Shown: piece by piece, positions 11,101-23,190 of the stretch
How the letters are laid out: each line of letters starts with the position of its first letter
How positions within the stretch are numbered: the first letter of the stretch is position 1
DNA from: Glandiceps talaboti
Taxonomy: Eukaryota; Hemichordata; Enteropneusta; Spengelidae
Length of the DNA: 64,000 bases
Direction of reading: 5' to 3'
Assembly: GCF_964340395.1 (NCBI RefSeq)
Contig: NC_135570.1
Location: 9,169,822 to 9,233,821 of the forward strand
Program-made: the position numbers and the translations under genes
The notes under the pieces: model-generated
Told to the model about the DNA's origin: nothing
Seen by the model: the letters and a program-made list of their open reading frames with translations, nothing else
Databases searched by the model: none

Positions 11101-13697
11101 TGAATCTTACAACTTACAAACACACGCTAGACTTTTTGCTCGCTTGATTTGGACTATTTAGTACATATGTACCAGAGGTTACTTGCACCAGTGCATACGC
11201 ATACTACTAGTGGTATTTGCACTGCAGTGCAATACCAAAAATATTACTGCTTACCTGCATGCAAATAATATGCAAATGAGGATGTGATCGTTCAAAGCGC
11301 ATGATTGCATAGTGTCAATTTTACAGAACTTTGTTGTTTCGGATAAACATATGTAATAATAACAGAACCACATGCTGTGCAAGTGCCAATGTGAGTACGC
11401 TACACTGGCACTCATGCACCAAGGAGTTCTGTCATAGTCCTCGCTAGATGCTTAGACTTTTGATTTCAATATTCAAATGAAGTACAAGCCAGAAAACTGG
11501 CCACAGATGATTCTTACTGGGTTTAATCTACCCACAGTGTCAGATGATGTCAGCGGCATCCGAATCAATAAAAGAGAGTGGAGTTGTGTGATGTAAACAT
11601 AGTCAGTAGATAGGATCAGCCAATCACAAATCACGTTTTATCGTAATCTAATTTTAGGTTCCGATAACGAACTGTTGGGCAAATGTCTAAGCAAGCAAGT
11701 ATTGAGAGAACATGGCTAAAATCAACAAGAAAAGGATGAAGGATAGGAAGTTTTTGAAAAATTTTAACAGTAACAGTTTTACCTTTCTACTACAAGGTTG
11801 ACATTGAATCCGAGCCATTCAGTAATACATATTGTGTGTATTTGGTTGTAATCGCAGTATTGCATATATTTGTAATACTACCATGAGCCGAATTGTTATT
11901 TTTGTAATTACTGATGTTGACAACTATATACAGAAATGTGTAATTTCATATGCTTAATTTTGTTGCAATAAATTCCAGATACCCATGATTTTATAATTTT
12001 AAGGAAAGAATGCTTCGTTCATGCATGCCAGTGGTGAAAGGCGCCCTCTATTGGTCAACCATGGCAATCACACACCACGATTGCAGTATGTGGAGTTTGT
12101 GTTGTGGAAGCAAATGTAACATATGTCCATTATGAAAAAATGACAAAATGATGAATGCAAATTACTAATGATGATAGAAGAGACAATATTTACCTCTTTA
12201 TTATTTATGATTTATGAACACAAAATATGAGTGATCTATAAAGACATGAATATTTATTAATAGAAAAAGATATATATACCAGTCCCAATGAATTTCGAAA
12301 GAATTAACCATTAAAACCTGCACCAGCTGCAACTAGGACATTTTTTATCATTAAGGAACCAAAGATATGTTTGCTAAAAAGTGTTGAGTTACTGAAAAGA
12401 TATTGTACCTGTTAATTAGTGGTCGATTTTTATCTGTTGGTGGTGTGGTGACAGATTGAAATCTTGAGTAAAAGCTTTGTTTTGAATCTGATTGGTTAGT
12501 CTCAATACCCATATATGGAGATACTCCTTGAATATTCTTTTTTGAGGTACAAGCTAGGGTCATACACTTTCAGACACCATTATCTTGTGTCATGTCTCAC
12601 AAATCATTATGTTTGTATGTTAATATATGCAAATGAAGTGTGGTCAGGTTGATGGAGGCACTCATTTTTAGAGATCTATATTAAAATGCAAATTCAGTTT
12701 GTACTGTGTTTTTAAGTATTATTCCCCAGCATTTTTCTTCATTCAGCCAAGGAAAATATGAGTGACCTAAGGGGCTTTGTCACTATGAGTGTAGTGACTA
12801 GTATCGACAACCCTTAGGTCACACATGTTAATTTCCAGCTGAATGAAGACAAATATTGGAGAATAACATAATTATACCAGTACCAGTAATATCAAAGACA
12901 AATATGGGAAAGTGATGGCATTTTTGAACATTTTTACTGATATTTTGAACACAGCAGAATGAGTGATGTAGATACACATTATTGTAATATAGGTGCATAT
13001 TGTCATGACATAGAAGAACCAGGGTGTAAATTCCATATTTTTTGTTCAGGCATAGAACAACCAGGGTGTAAATTCCATATTTTTTGTTCAACTTGGCCTG
13101 TGCATTGTATAAATACAGTTGTACACAAAGTCTACATATACATAATTCAATACACCTAACAGTATCCAATATTGAAAATAAGTCATTAATTGTATCGAAC
13201 AAAACCATTGAAAAAATTGTCCTGGTGTGGCTTTAATTACAGCTTACCAATAAAAGCATGACAGTTAGGTGCACAAATTTAATTTATAGCATGCAAAGAA
13301 CAATTTTGAATATATAAGTTAATCAATGCAAATATGAATTTTATCTATACAAATAATTTAATGCATGCAAAAGCATTTTATTGAATATTAAAACACATGT
13401 GGTGTCATAGGTATAGCTTTAGTTATGTCTACACACAAACAGATGCTCTGAGGAGAGACAGACATTTATGATAACATTATTTTGGGATGTGTATGAGATG
13501 ATCTCTCGTCATCAGGCTAGGGAGTCATTTTGACCACAGTAACACATTCAAACCCCAATTATAAAGTTAGCAACGCTGATTGGTATTTCAGTGAATTTCA
13601 AAAAATTAAAAATATGTGCTTAGCAACCGTAGCCATAGTGACAACCAGACAACTTAGATAGCAGAGATAGTAATAGTGTCCTACGTAGATATATACA
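11101..13697. other. Intergenic region without recognised genes
   Basis: No coding signal is seen. It contains a small palindrome (11212-11236), a hairpin (12737-12848), a 41-bp direct duplication (about 13017-13092) and AT-rich sequence. Open frames at 12351-12563 and 12828-13208 translate AT-rich or repeated DNA and are not supported. Confidence 0.6.
12737..12848. repeat. Fold-back hairpin, about 112 bp
   Basis: CTTCATTCAGC at 12737 pairs with GCTGAATGAAG ending at 12848. The inner block GTGACCTAAGGG pairs with CCCTTAGGTCAC. The arms are about 38 bp with a few mismatches. MITE-like. Confidence 0.6.
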
Positions 13698-13762
13698 TTT
13701 TGGTGATACTTGCACGCGACGCTATTGGCACTATTTTTTTCTGGGGTTTACATCGGGTTGTT

Positions 13763-15139
13763 TCATGGCGCTTCCCTTTTATATGCTAATACTTGACGTC
13801 TAAAGATATCCTGTGCTTTCCTGAAAATCTTAACATCATAATACAAGACTTCATTTACATCGTCATCAGAGACCAACTCATCACGAAGTCTATCTTTAAT
13901 CTCATCTTTAGTTACGTTAGTGGATTCGCCTTGTGATGTGTACGGTCGTGCATTAGAGGTCATGCCCTCACATTGACTCGCAAATGGTAGTTTATAAACA
14001 CGTTCCAGTAAACGGAAGTTTGTGTCAAATTCTGTCGTCAAACCTATAACTGCAAACCATGATTCTAAATTGTCTAGAACGTATTCCAAAACAATAGCTT
14101 TCTTTTCCTTTGGCATAACATACCGCAACATTAATTCACTTCTCCACCATGGAGGCATTTCGGTAGTGCTTGGATCATCCGGGGCTCTAATTCTCTCGAT
14201 ACGTTCATCGAACATTTCAGTTAAAAAATCTGGATTTAGAAGTAACTGCCGAAAGAACCAACTACCCTGGTGCAAGGCCCATTCTTTCACAGAAAGGTCT
14301 GCAGCATTCTTGATATGACACTGTTCAGTTTTTGAGTTCGTCACAATACACAGGTTATAGGATGAAACGACTCGTTCATACGGATCTCTAAGAATCGTAA
14401 AATAGGAACATGGTCGTGTGCTGTAGTCGCAGATACCAAATGTTGAATCCCCAACATAGGCTTTTTTCGTCACTTCAATATTGCCCAAATTTATATTAGT
14501 GTAGTATGGTATGGCGTTCTTTTCCCCAATGAGGAAGAGACCTTGGTTATAGTTTGCACGAATTAGTTTACCCAGGCAATTTTTTATGGTGCTTCCTCCA
14601 GACTTTTGATTATGTACGAATACAATAGTACCATTACTATATGCATGGTCAGGTGGTTGTCTTGTCTTGCTTTTTGAATTATGAGATCTTGACGTGAAGT
14701 AATTTGGAAGAGTGTTAGTCCCTTTCATCAGCCATTGGTAGTTTAAATCTCCAAAAACTGTCTCTTTGTCTTTTCGCGAACTGAAAGTAAAAATCGAACA
14801 CAATTTAGTATAGAATATATGCACTATGCCATTTGACGCACTTGACGCATAACAACTACTGTAGGGTCTATGTAGGGATATAGTTAGTAGTAGGTGAGAC
14901 CATGGATCTATTATTTAGACAGTGTTGCAAAGGGGTCACTTTACGAAGATGCCAGGGATGTGAAAGAAATCTTTACTATCGTGTACCTACCTTTGTTTCA
15001 CAGACTTCACCAAAGTACCACTTTGTCCATGTACAAAATACTTTATCAAGACTTCATGTGCGACCAATATCCCAAATATGACTGACAAGATGATGCATAT
15101 TTTTCCTGTCGGTCGAGTCACGCTTGATTTTGAGGACAT
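13763..15139 (-). CDS. Sulfotransferase paralogue A (two exons)
   Basis: Predicted type II Golgi membrane sulfotransferase that would transfer sulfate from PAPS to a carbohydrate. Exon 1 is 15139-14991: ATG, 13 basic/polar residues, then a short hydrophobic anchor (about residues 14-28). Its donor CAAAG|GTAGGT joins acceptor ACTTTCAG at 14781, and exon 2 runs 14780-13763. AG + T completes a Ser codon, giving 388 residues. The 5'-PAPS loop KSGGSTIK is at about 109-116 and the 3'-phosphate motif RDPYERVVSSY at about 181-191. The segment WFAVIGLT is typical of the HS2ST/uronyl-2-O-type family (Sulfotransfer_2). The acceptor substrate cannot be told. Relative to B-E a 1-base deletion near 13774-13781 shifts the frame, so the last 11 residues are lost. 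It shares exon 1 sequence with E rather than with B-D. Confidence 0.85.
14991..15139 (-). CDS. Membrane-anchor exon of sulfotransferase A
   Basis: 149 bases: 49 codons plus AG. It encodes M-S-S-K then a basic stretch, a hydrophobic segment (ICIILSVIFGILVA) and a stem beginning HEVLIKYF. The homologous exon in all five copies has the same length, the same donor and no stop. That is strong evidence for real coding use, although the frame is too short to stand out alone. Confidence 0.8.
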
Positions 15140-15306
15140 AGTAGTGATGTTACACCAACTGTGTGCACTGATTGTATCAAAGAAATGCCAATCCGTAGTA
15201 CCTGATGATATAACATAAAGTATCAGACACTAAATAAACTTAAATAAACTGAATAAAATATTCTCTTGCATTGAAGAACGTTTATCTTCGGTGTGGTATG
15301 ATTAGG

Positions 15307-15358
15307 ATTTGCATATCGGGATACTATACTATTTTATGATTTGCATACTTATTTGCAT
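15307..15358 (-). promoter_or_regulatory. Octamer cluster upstream of sulfotransferase A
   Basis: Three ATTTGCAT octamers (15307, 15339, 15351; ATGCAAAT on the gene strand) lie 168-219 bp upstream of the start codon. The trio is conserved in all five copies. POU-domain factors bind this octamer. Promoter function is inferred. Confidence 0.45.
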
Positions 15359-15639
15359 ACCATCATACCATATTCTATAATTTACATACTGATTTACATA
15401 TGACACCATTCTTGATACAGATGACGAATTCTTATGTACCATATACCTTTGAGAGTCACTCAAATTTGTAAATAACTCATTAAAACAAAAACATTTTTTG
15501 TTTGAATTATTCGAGTTTGATCTTATCTCGAGTGTTGAGACAACTTGAAGTGATTTTAAATTTGGGTTCAAAAGTAACTATTCCACTGATATGTGTATTT
15601 TTTATGCTAAAAGAGATAGTTGACTTTTATAAAAATCAA

Positions 15640-15790
15640 TATTCTCCAGATTTTTATTCGGCTTTTTATTGTTGTATGAATGCTACGAAAACGTTTGATA
15701 AGGTGGACCACTGGACTATGTTTAGAAAACTGATAAACAGAAAAATTCCTTTATTTATACTTCGTATGTCGCTAATAATGTATAATTTGG
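15640..15790 (+). mobile_element. LINE reverse-transcriptase fragment
   Basis: One frame reads a piece of a reverse-transcriptase palm domain: N-A-T-K-T-F-D-K-V-D-H-W then FRKLINRKIPLFILR and MYNL. This is the classic block around the first catalytic aspartate in LINE ORF2 (jockey/CR1/L2-like groups). It ends in a stop and is broken off on both sides. Decayed versions sit at the same place in units B-D (about 22540-22690, 27190-27340, 32775-32930), so the insertion predates the duplication. Confidence 0.75.
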
Positions 15791-15900
15791 GCGTCGGATA
15801 GGCCTGCTTGCAGACGGAGTAAGTTGTCCCTTCCTTCCTTCCAAACGAGTACACCATCTGCGCTGCAAGCAAGACTAGGTGTTGGTTTTGTCCAGTTCAG

Positions 15901-16291
15901 GACGGGCGTGTTCCGATTTTACATGAGTTATCTTCACACATTACTGTAACAGGATGTGTTGGTAAAAGTTGTTTAATTTCCCCCTCCAGGATCAACAAAA
16001 CCAAATATTTTTATTCTGACGATAAGAGTGCTTCTAGGCGTTATTCCAATGAAAACATAAACGACAACTTGTTATTACATGCTAAGTTCCCGCGATAGTC
16101 AAAACAGCTATACCATGTGAGTATTAATGAGCGATGACGACAACCTGTCAATATTTGTGATGGATATGATTACTACTGACATGCGCTATTTGCGCTTCGC
16201 CCAGCTTGACTGGACCTCAGACCACTAGTGGTCTGAGACTGTACGTAATGTGTGAAGATAACGTATAGTGTAAAATCGGAACACGGTCGTC
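15901..16291. repeat. Fold-back element nested in LINE remains
   Basis: Arms 15901-15948 and 16241-16291 are inverted copies (GACGGGCGTGTTCCGATTTTAC against GTAAAATCGGAACACGGTCGTC, plus ATCTTCACACATTA). A perfect palindrome, CTCAGACCACTAGTGGTCTGAG, sits inside at about 16214-16235. The element separates the reverse-transcriptase piece from the LINE C-terminal piece. Confidence 0.65.
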
Positions 16292-16429
16292 AGGAACTTG
16301 CACATCATGTCTTACGTATACACAGGTGGTGACTAAGCACTGATATATGCAGAGACAGCTTAAAAAGCTAAAAATGTGAATGTACTACCATTACTGGAAC
16401 AGTCTGTTGACACTGCACTGTGGGGCGTG

Positions 16430-16800
16430 GCCCTACAAATTCCATCATCGTTTTCAGCTAAACAGATTCTTTTAAAGGCGACAATTCCTTTTCAAACAAT
16501 AAGCTTATTGATTAAAAAGACCATTTATGAATGTAAGTTATCAAAAACTATACCATCCTTTAATATTGTGAAATTAAATGTAAAACTTGCAAAAAAGATT
16601 GAATGCTATATTGCCAAAAGAAAAGACTGTCTCCCAAAGTTTTGTGCAAAATGGGACAATTTTGGAGTTTAAGTGAATTTTGTTCTCTACGTCTGCACTG
16701 TGCCTTATTTTTCTCAAAATGTTTTAGATGTGAAATGGTGCCACGTGTTATTTTTGCACTTGTGTTGTTGCTGTAATTTGTCTCTCTCGAAATAAAACAC
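16430..16800 (+). mobile_element. LINE ORF2 C-terminal fragment and 3' tail
   Basis: The frame ending at 16672 reads like the C-terminus of LINE ORF2 proteins: KQILLKATIPF, then IYECKLSKTIPSF, KIECYIAKR and LPKFCAKWDNF with a stop. About 120 bp of 3' sequence follows, ending AAATAAAACACTAAAAAAA. It is probably the same insertion as 15640-15790, with the middle lost. Confidence 0.6.
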
Positions 16801-17286
16801 TAAAAAAAGAGCTAGCAGCCAATCAGAATACCATGTAGGAATATTGAACTAGTAGTTAAAAAACGAAAAGGTTTCTTGTAGATTGGAGATTGAGCTTGGT
16901 ATCTATAAGGAGTGTGTTCTCTCGACCAAGCTCCATAAACACGACACTGGCCTTTATTCTATACCCACGTGCACATTTCTAGAGAAGTGTGGGTGATAGC
17001 CCAAATACAAGCATACAATATAAGATAACTTTATCCATATTGAACAAACTCATACACTCACTTATGCGAAGTGACCATGCCCAATGTTTGGCATGTATAT
17101 ATATATATAAACAGACAGTCAGACTGAGTACAAACATTTACTCTTCCACCTATTGTCTTATAATTGTATATACAGTGGTCCATACAGGAAATAGTTAACT
17201 GATCATGAAATATGTCCGAAACAGGATTCCAATTAACTCTAAAATGCTGATAACGTTTTGACAGGAATAAAGAATTGAACACACTG

Positions 17287-17292
<6 letters not shown>

Positions 17293-17322
<30 letters not shown>
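17293..17322. repeat. Poly(A) tract
   Basis: About 30 consecutive A after TTAATTT. It may be the tail of a retroelement on the + strand. The following ATTTGCATATC block resembles the octamer region upstream of the sulfotransferases. Confidence 0.8.
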
Positions 17323-18718
17323 TTTTGATTTGCATATCAGGATATTCTATAATTTACATACTGATTTAAATGTGATACCATTCTTGATACAGATGACGAA
17401 TTCTTATGTACCATATATTTTTTTTTGTAATTTTGTTTACAGTTTATCTGTAAGGGAAGTTTGTGACCATTAAAAGTACCTTGCACATCATGTCTTATAC
17501 AGATTGTGACGAAGCACTGAGATATGCAGAGACAACTTAAAAGCTGCTAAGTGGTCGATGAAATCGCCAAAATTGACAAACCGAGCGTAAAAGTGCTCAA
17601 AGCACACTTTGTGGAAAATGGCAAAGTTTGCTGAAAACTCACGTCGTTCTGGAGTGCTGCTGTTTATAGCGACGTACATTCCACGCAGTCACAGAACCGC
17701 TACTCGTCAATCACCGTCCCTCTGATACTATACTAAACGTAAAATGAATAACTATATGGATACACCTTACAAACACCTAACGTCACCACAGTAACTATGG
17801 ATACACTTTACAAGCATCTAACGTCATCACTAACTCAGACCACTAAAATTCCCTAATTCCCTAATAAGTACCTGATAAATGGCTACCTGTGAACAGCTGA
17901 ACGAAAAAGAATTGCCGGAATGGGATTAACCTCAGACCACTTATATGGTCTGAGTATTATTATATAATTATGTATACATGGTGTAAGTTTTCGTTTAAAT
18001 TAATATTGATATCTTTGTACTACAACGACGGCTTGAAACTTTCTGTAAGATACGACATTAGTGCCACGTTATTAACAGGTACCGCTTGAAATTTATCATA
18101 GATTAAATACACTTAAATGCAATTTTGAAATATGCAAGACAAAATCAACACCCTCCCCTCCCCACAGAACCGCTACTCTTCAGTTAAATCCAGTCACCGT
18201 GCCTCTAATACTATACTAGAATGAATAACTATGGATACACCTTACAAACATCTAACGTCATCACTAAGTATCCGATGATTGGCTATCTGGTGAACGGCTT
18301 AAAAAGAATTTCCAGAACAGGACTAATTTATTTAGGTATAACATTTATCGTAATATTTGATATATTTACTCCAACGACAGCTTAACAATAAAACATTCGT
18401 GCCACTTTTAATAGCAGGTACCAAATGAACACAGAACATTTAAATATTAATGTCTGTGATAATATCATTTTATGATCGATTAAAAATCCTTAAATACAAT
18501 TTTGAAGGATGCAAGACGAAATCAATGCTAACCTACCCCTTCAAGCGAGGAACTGCGTTCAACAAGTTTGCCGTGCATCAGTTGTTAAATGGCACGGGCA
18601 GTCAAGATTAACTACCACCCTAGCCTTCCACATTTACAATTTAAAAACAATTCAATATATTAAAATAAATTGATACATTTTCGGCTCAAATTTGCGAAAA
18701 AGTGGGTGACCCTAAAAC

Positions 18719-19130
18719 GAATGACAACCTGAATGACGGAAAACGAATGACAGCATTTCTAGGTGGTAAACAGTGGAATGACACCCTTTTCTACATTCAG
18801 TTAGTTGAATGACACCCTCTGCACTGTAAAACCAGTGGAATGACAGCCGCCACTCTATAAAATAAGTGGAATGACAGCATTTTCAATGCTTTAGAACTGG
18901 AATGACAGCATTTCTAGGTGGTAAACAGTGGAATGACACCCTTTTCTACATTCCGTTTGTTGAATGACACCCTCTACACTGTAGAACCACGGGAATGACA
19001 GCCGCCACTCTATAAAATAAGTGGAATGACAGCATTTTTAATGCTTTGGAAATGGAATGACAGCATTTCTAGGTGGTAAACAGTGGAATGACACCCTTTT
19101 CTACATTCAGTTAGTTGAATGACACCCTCC
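18719..19130. repeat. 31-bp minisatellite with five-monomer (155-bp) higher-order repeat, unit B
   Basis: Monomers begin GAATGACA at 18745, 18776, 18807, 18838, 18869, 18900, 18931, 18962, 18993, 19024, 19055 and 19086, exactly 31 bases apart. A truncated one starts at 19117 and two short ones precede the array. Five monomer types, distinguished by the 20-odd bases after GAATGACA, recur in fixed order, making a 155-bp period. Neither period is a multiple of three, so it is not coding. Confidence 0.95.
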
Positions 19131-20639
19131 AGCAAAAAAACAAAATAAGTCTCTGCTTTGAGATATTTACATTGTAATATTGAAAAAAGACAGTCAGCTA
19201 GATTGACTGATAATGCACTTTAATCAATAAACTAATGACTGCCACAAAGAGATAAACCAAGTCATAGGGGCGAGTAGTATTTCATAGGTACGGTTTTCCT
19301 TGTTTAGACTCCCGTACCATTTGGAAAGAATTTCTAGTATAGTATAGAGCGTATATTGATGCATTTGTAGTAGCAGGATTCGTCTGATATTTTCCAATCT
19401 GAGCAATAATATGTGTCCCGATGAACCAAGTTTGCTTTATTCCTTCTCAATGCATATGTGGAATTTTAGAATTTGCAGTAATGTTTATTTTATGGATTTA
19501 AAAAAATATAATTTCTGTCATTTATTGCTGAATTTTTACCAATAAGAAATTTCAATATGGCATTCATAATGAGAAACCTAATATCAGATACGTTGTTATG
19601 TTACCAATGGAAACCAATCAAGGGTGAACAATCTGTTAACAAAAAACAAAACACTTTTTATTTTGAATCATATTAAAGTGGCCATATGGATAAGAATTGG
19701 CTATTTATTTTGGATTTTTAATTCATAAAATAATGTTCTCATGGATAATCGTTGTTATTGTACGTACAAGAACAAACCTTTCATATTTTTTTTTTAGATT
19801 TTTGCAATGTACAAACACAATTTAAATTTGATCATGAATTCATAAATAAGTATTATTTTGTATGATTCCACCCTAGAATCTAGTTCAGAATTTTAAAAAA
19901 AGTTATGTGAACATGGGAATTTTGGAGGGAAAGTGACATTCAAATTTAAAAACTGAAACTTGAAACTTGAAAACTATTACACGGAAGAGGTGTTCATTGT
20001 ATGCCGGTGGCAGGTGTTTAGTTCCATTTATTCACAGATCTAATGACCTAAAAGGTCCTTTGCTTGAAATTGCTATTTCAAGTTCTTGCACTCCGATCAC
20101 ATAACAATTTCAACCAGGTCAAAGGTTATGCACTGCAGAGATACCTTTATTCAAATCTAATTGCTTTCAGATGAAATTATTCAGTACTGTAATTGCCGAG
20201 TTCTAAAAAAATATGTTTTTTGGTCCAAATTATTGCCCCCAATATTTGGAGTCTGTTAGGCAAGTGAGTAAACATTCAAAAATATCTGCAAAAACCCCTA
20301 GCAACCGTGACCGCGCCCATAACAACAGCCAAACGATGGTGTATTTCACAAAGATAACATCAGGGATTCATAGACAAGTGAACGAACATTCAAAAAATGC
20401 ATGCAAATATGCCTAGCAACGTGACCACGCCCATAGCAACAAATGATGGCGTATATTGCAATGGCAACAGAGTTGGATAAGCAACTGGATAGTCATCCAG
20501 CAAATGTACACCTATACCTAGCATGGATCAGCATGTGGGTAAACACTTTTAAAAACTGTACAGTTGTGCTACAACGCCATTGGCGTTATTCTATCAAACA
20601 TTTTGGTGATACTTGCACAAGAGCATCGACGTTATGGCA

Positions 20640-22049
20640 CTATTTTTTTCTGACGTTTACATCGGGTTGTTTCATGGCGCTTCCTTCTTTGTATGCTAAT
20701 ACTTGACGTCTAAAGATATCCTGTGCTTTCCTGAAAATCTTAACATCATAATACAAGACTTCATTTACATCGTCATCAGAGACCAACTCATCACGAAGTC
20801 TATCTTTAATCTCATCTTTAGTTACGTTAGTGGATTGGCCTTGTGATGTGTACGGTCGTGCATTAGAGGTCATGCCCTCACATTGACTCGCAAATGGTAG
20901 TTTATAAACACGTTCCAGTAAACGGAAGTTTGTGTCAAATTCTGTCGTCAAACCTATAACTGCAAACCATGATTCTAAATTGTCTAGAACGTATTCCAAA
21001 ACAATAGCTTTCTTTTCCTTTGGCATAACATACCGCAACATTAATTCACCTCTCCACCATGGGGGCATTTCGGTAGTGCTTGGATCATCCGGGGCTCTCA
21101 TTCTCTCGATACGTTCATCGAACATTTCAGTTAAAAAATCTGGATTTAGAAGTAACTGCCGAAAGAACCAACTACCCTGGTGCAAGGCCCATTCTTTCAC
21201 AGAAAGATCTGCAGCATTCTTGATCTGACACTGTTCAGTTTTTGAGTTCGTCACAATGCACAGGTTATAGGATGAAATGACTCGTTCATACGGATCTCTA
21301 AGAATCGTAAAATAGGAACATGGTCGTGTGCTGTAGTCGCAGATACCAAATGTTGAATCCCCAACATAGGCTTTTTTCGTGACTTCAATATTGCCCATAT
21401 TCATATTAGTGTAGTATGGTATGGCGTTCTTTTGCGCAATGAGGGAGGGGCTTTGGTTATAGTTTGCACGAATTAGTTTACCCAGGCAATTTTTTATGGT
21501 GCTTCCTCCAGATTTTTGATTATGCACGAATACAATAGTACCATTACTGTATTCATGGTCAGGTGGTTGTCTTGTTTTGATATTTGAATTATAAGATCTT
21601 GACGTGAAGTAATTTGGAAGGATGTTAGTCCCTTTCATCAGCCATTGGTAGTTTAAATCTCCAAAAACTGTCTCTTTGTCTTTTCGCGAACTGAAAGTAA
21701 AAATCGAACACAATTTAGTATAGAATCTATGCACTATGCCATTTGACGCACTTGACGCATAACAACTACTGTAGGGTCTATGTAGGGATATAGTTAGTAG
21801 TAGGTGAGACCATGGATCTATTATTCAGACAGTGTTGCAAAGGGGTCACTTTACGACGATGCCAGAGATGTGAAAGAAATCTTTACTATCGTGTACCTAC
21901 CTTTGTTTCACAGACTTCACTAAAGAACCACTTTGTCCATGTACAAAATACTTTATCAAGACTTCATGTACGACCAATATCCCAAATATGACTGACAAGA
22001 TGATGCATATTTTTCCTGTCGATCGAATCACGCTTGATTTGTAGAGCAT
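20640..22049 (-). CDS. Sulfotransferase paralogue B (two exons)
   Basis: Exon 1 is 22049-21901 (ATG, basic start M-L-Y-K-S-S, short anchor ICIILSVIFGILVV). Exon 2 is 21690-20640, with a 210-bp intron (GTAGGT...TTTCAG). The product is 399 residues. KSGGSTIK and RDPYERVISSY form the PAPS-binding site; NGT just before the loop and NVT near the C-terminus are possible glycosylation sites. The C-terminus ends in a basic tail absent from A. Coding sequence differs from C and D at only a few positions. Role as in copy A, with substrate unknown. Confidence 0.87.
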
Positions 22050-22230
22050 AGTACTGATGGATCCGTACTGATGTTACACTAACTGTGTGCACTGATTGTC
22101 TCAAAGAAATGCCAATCCGTAGTACCTGATGGTATAACATAAATTATCAGACACTAAATAAACTTAAATAAACTAAATAAAATATTCTCTTGCATTGAAG
22201 AACGTTTATCTTCGGTGTGGTATGATTATG

Positions 22231-22277
22231 ATTTGCATATCAGCATATCATTTTATGATTTGCATACTTATTTGCAT
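22231..22277 (-). promoter_or_regulatory. Octamer cluster upstream of sulfotransferase B
   Basis: ATTTGCAT at 22231, 22258 and 22270, which is 182-229 bp upstream of the start codon. Same arrangement as in the other copies. Confidence 0.45.
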
Positions 22278-22736
22278 ATCATCATAATATTCTATAATTT
22301 ACATACTGATTTACATATCATACGATTCTTGATACACGCATGACGAATTCTTAGGTACCATATACCTTTGTAACATGGATTATGGAAATTTGTAAATAAC
22401 TCATTAAAACAAATAAAAACAATATTTGTTTTAAATTATTCTAATTTTGTATTTTACCTCGCATTGAGAAGAGTGTTGAGAGTTTAAATTTGGGTTCAAA
22501 AGTAACTACTCAACTGATATAAGGCATATTGTCCAGTTTTTTATTCGGCTTGTTATTGTTGTATGAATGCTACGAAAACGTTTGATATGGCCATGGTGAA
22601 CTACTGGACTGCGTTCCGGAAACTGATAAACAGAAAAAATTACTTTAAGTACACTTCACATGTCGCCTATTATGTATAATTTGGTATGTGGTAGTCAATT
22701 ATTTTTGTTCGCTGGCAGGGCGTCGGCTAGTCCGGT

Positions 22737-22804
22737 CCTGCTTGCAGACGGAGTAAGTCGTCCCTTCCTTCCTTCGAAAGGCGTGCACCGTCTGCAAGCA
22801 GGGG
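22737..22804. repeat. GC-rich hairpin, unit B
   Basis: CCTGCTTGCAGACGG at 22737 pairs with CCGTCTGCAAGCAGG at 22788-22802 around a CCTTCCTTCC-containing loop. Equivalents occur in units A (about 15807, imperfect), C (about 27383) and D (about 32971). Confidence 0.7.
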
Positions 22805-23143
22805 ACGAGGTGTCGGCAGAATCGGACTCTCTAGTGTTAACAATGGGGTTCGCTAAGGAGACATCATTTCGCCTAAGTTATGTGATGTCTATTTAACGAA
22901 CTGAGTTAAAAGCTTCAACAAGCGGAAGTAGAATGCACGTTTGTCATGGAAACTTGTTAGAATCCCTATATGTTTACAGTTTATCTGTAAGGGAAGTTTA
23001 TAACCACTAAAAAATATCCAAGCTTCCACATCATGTCTTGCACAGGTGGTGACAAAGCAATGAGATGTGCCATGTAGACACATCTTAAAAGTTGCCAAGG
23101 GGTCGAAGAAATATTGCAGAATAAAAGGTTGTTGAAAACTTAC

Positions 23144-23190
23144 GTCGTTCTGGAGTGCTGCTGTTATTCCACACATGCAGTCGATCACAA
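23144..23190 (-). other. Possible untranslated first exon of sulfotransferase B
   Basis: On the - strand the block ends CAGCACTCCAGAACGAC|GTAAGT, a good donor. Equivalent sites are at 27795 (C) and 33379 (D). In the diverged unit A (17643) the donor becomes GTGAGT, still functional. Conservation of a donor through divergence suggests use, about 1.1 kb upstream of exon 1, but there is no transcript evidence and the 5' end is unknown. Confidence 0.3.

Larger units (their letters stand above)
13698..18164. repeat. Segmental duplication unit A (most diverged)
   Basis: From about 13698 (TTTTGGTGATACTTGCAC) the sequence matches the other units through the gene, its upstream region, the LINE fragment and the block at 17450-17690. 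Its left flank differs from B-E. It carries extra insertions (fold-back 15901-16291, LINE tail, poly(A)). A partial repeat of the following unit's start is seen at about 17695-17870. Confidence 0.7.
18165..23190. repeat. Segmental duplication unit B (about 5.0 kb)
   Basis: It runs from the marker ACCGCTACTCTTCAG (18169) to the same marker near 23191. In order it holds AT-rich sequence, the 31-bp minisatellite (18719-19130), a left flank with a partial family-F element at 19673, the sulfotransferase B gene, the octamer cluster, decayed LINE, the hairpin 22737-22804 and a possible 5' exon. Identity to unit C is very high throughout. Confidence 0.85.

Noticed and set aside
14022-14318. 98-residue + strand frame repeated in all five copies
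   Set aside because: It lies antisense to the sulfotransferase exon and is conserved only because that exon is. There is no independent support.
14781-14824. Start of the sulfotransferase at the ATG inside the long frame (M-H-I-F-Y or M-H-R-F-Y)
   Set aside because: That ATG lies in the intron just before a polypyrimidine tract and CAG. The anchor exon upstream joins in frame in all five copies.
17293-17322. Poly(A) as evidence of a processed pseudogene
   Set aside because: The upstream sequence has no recognisable exon-derived coding, so only a retroelement tail can be suggested.
18719-19130. CRISPR-like look of the 31-bp array (short constant block, variable remainder)
   Set aside because: The variable parts recur as five fixed types, the constant block is only about 8 bases, and the surroundings are animal DNA with introns. 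It is a higher-order minisatellite.
22660-23188. Frames upstream of the sulfotransferases (78 and 99 residues, also near 27307-27839 and 32895-33423)
   Set aside because: The first runs through a decayed LINE and a hairpin and changes frame in unit C. The second covers the candidate untranslated exon but continues past its donor.
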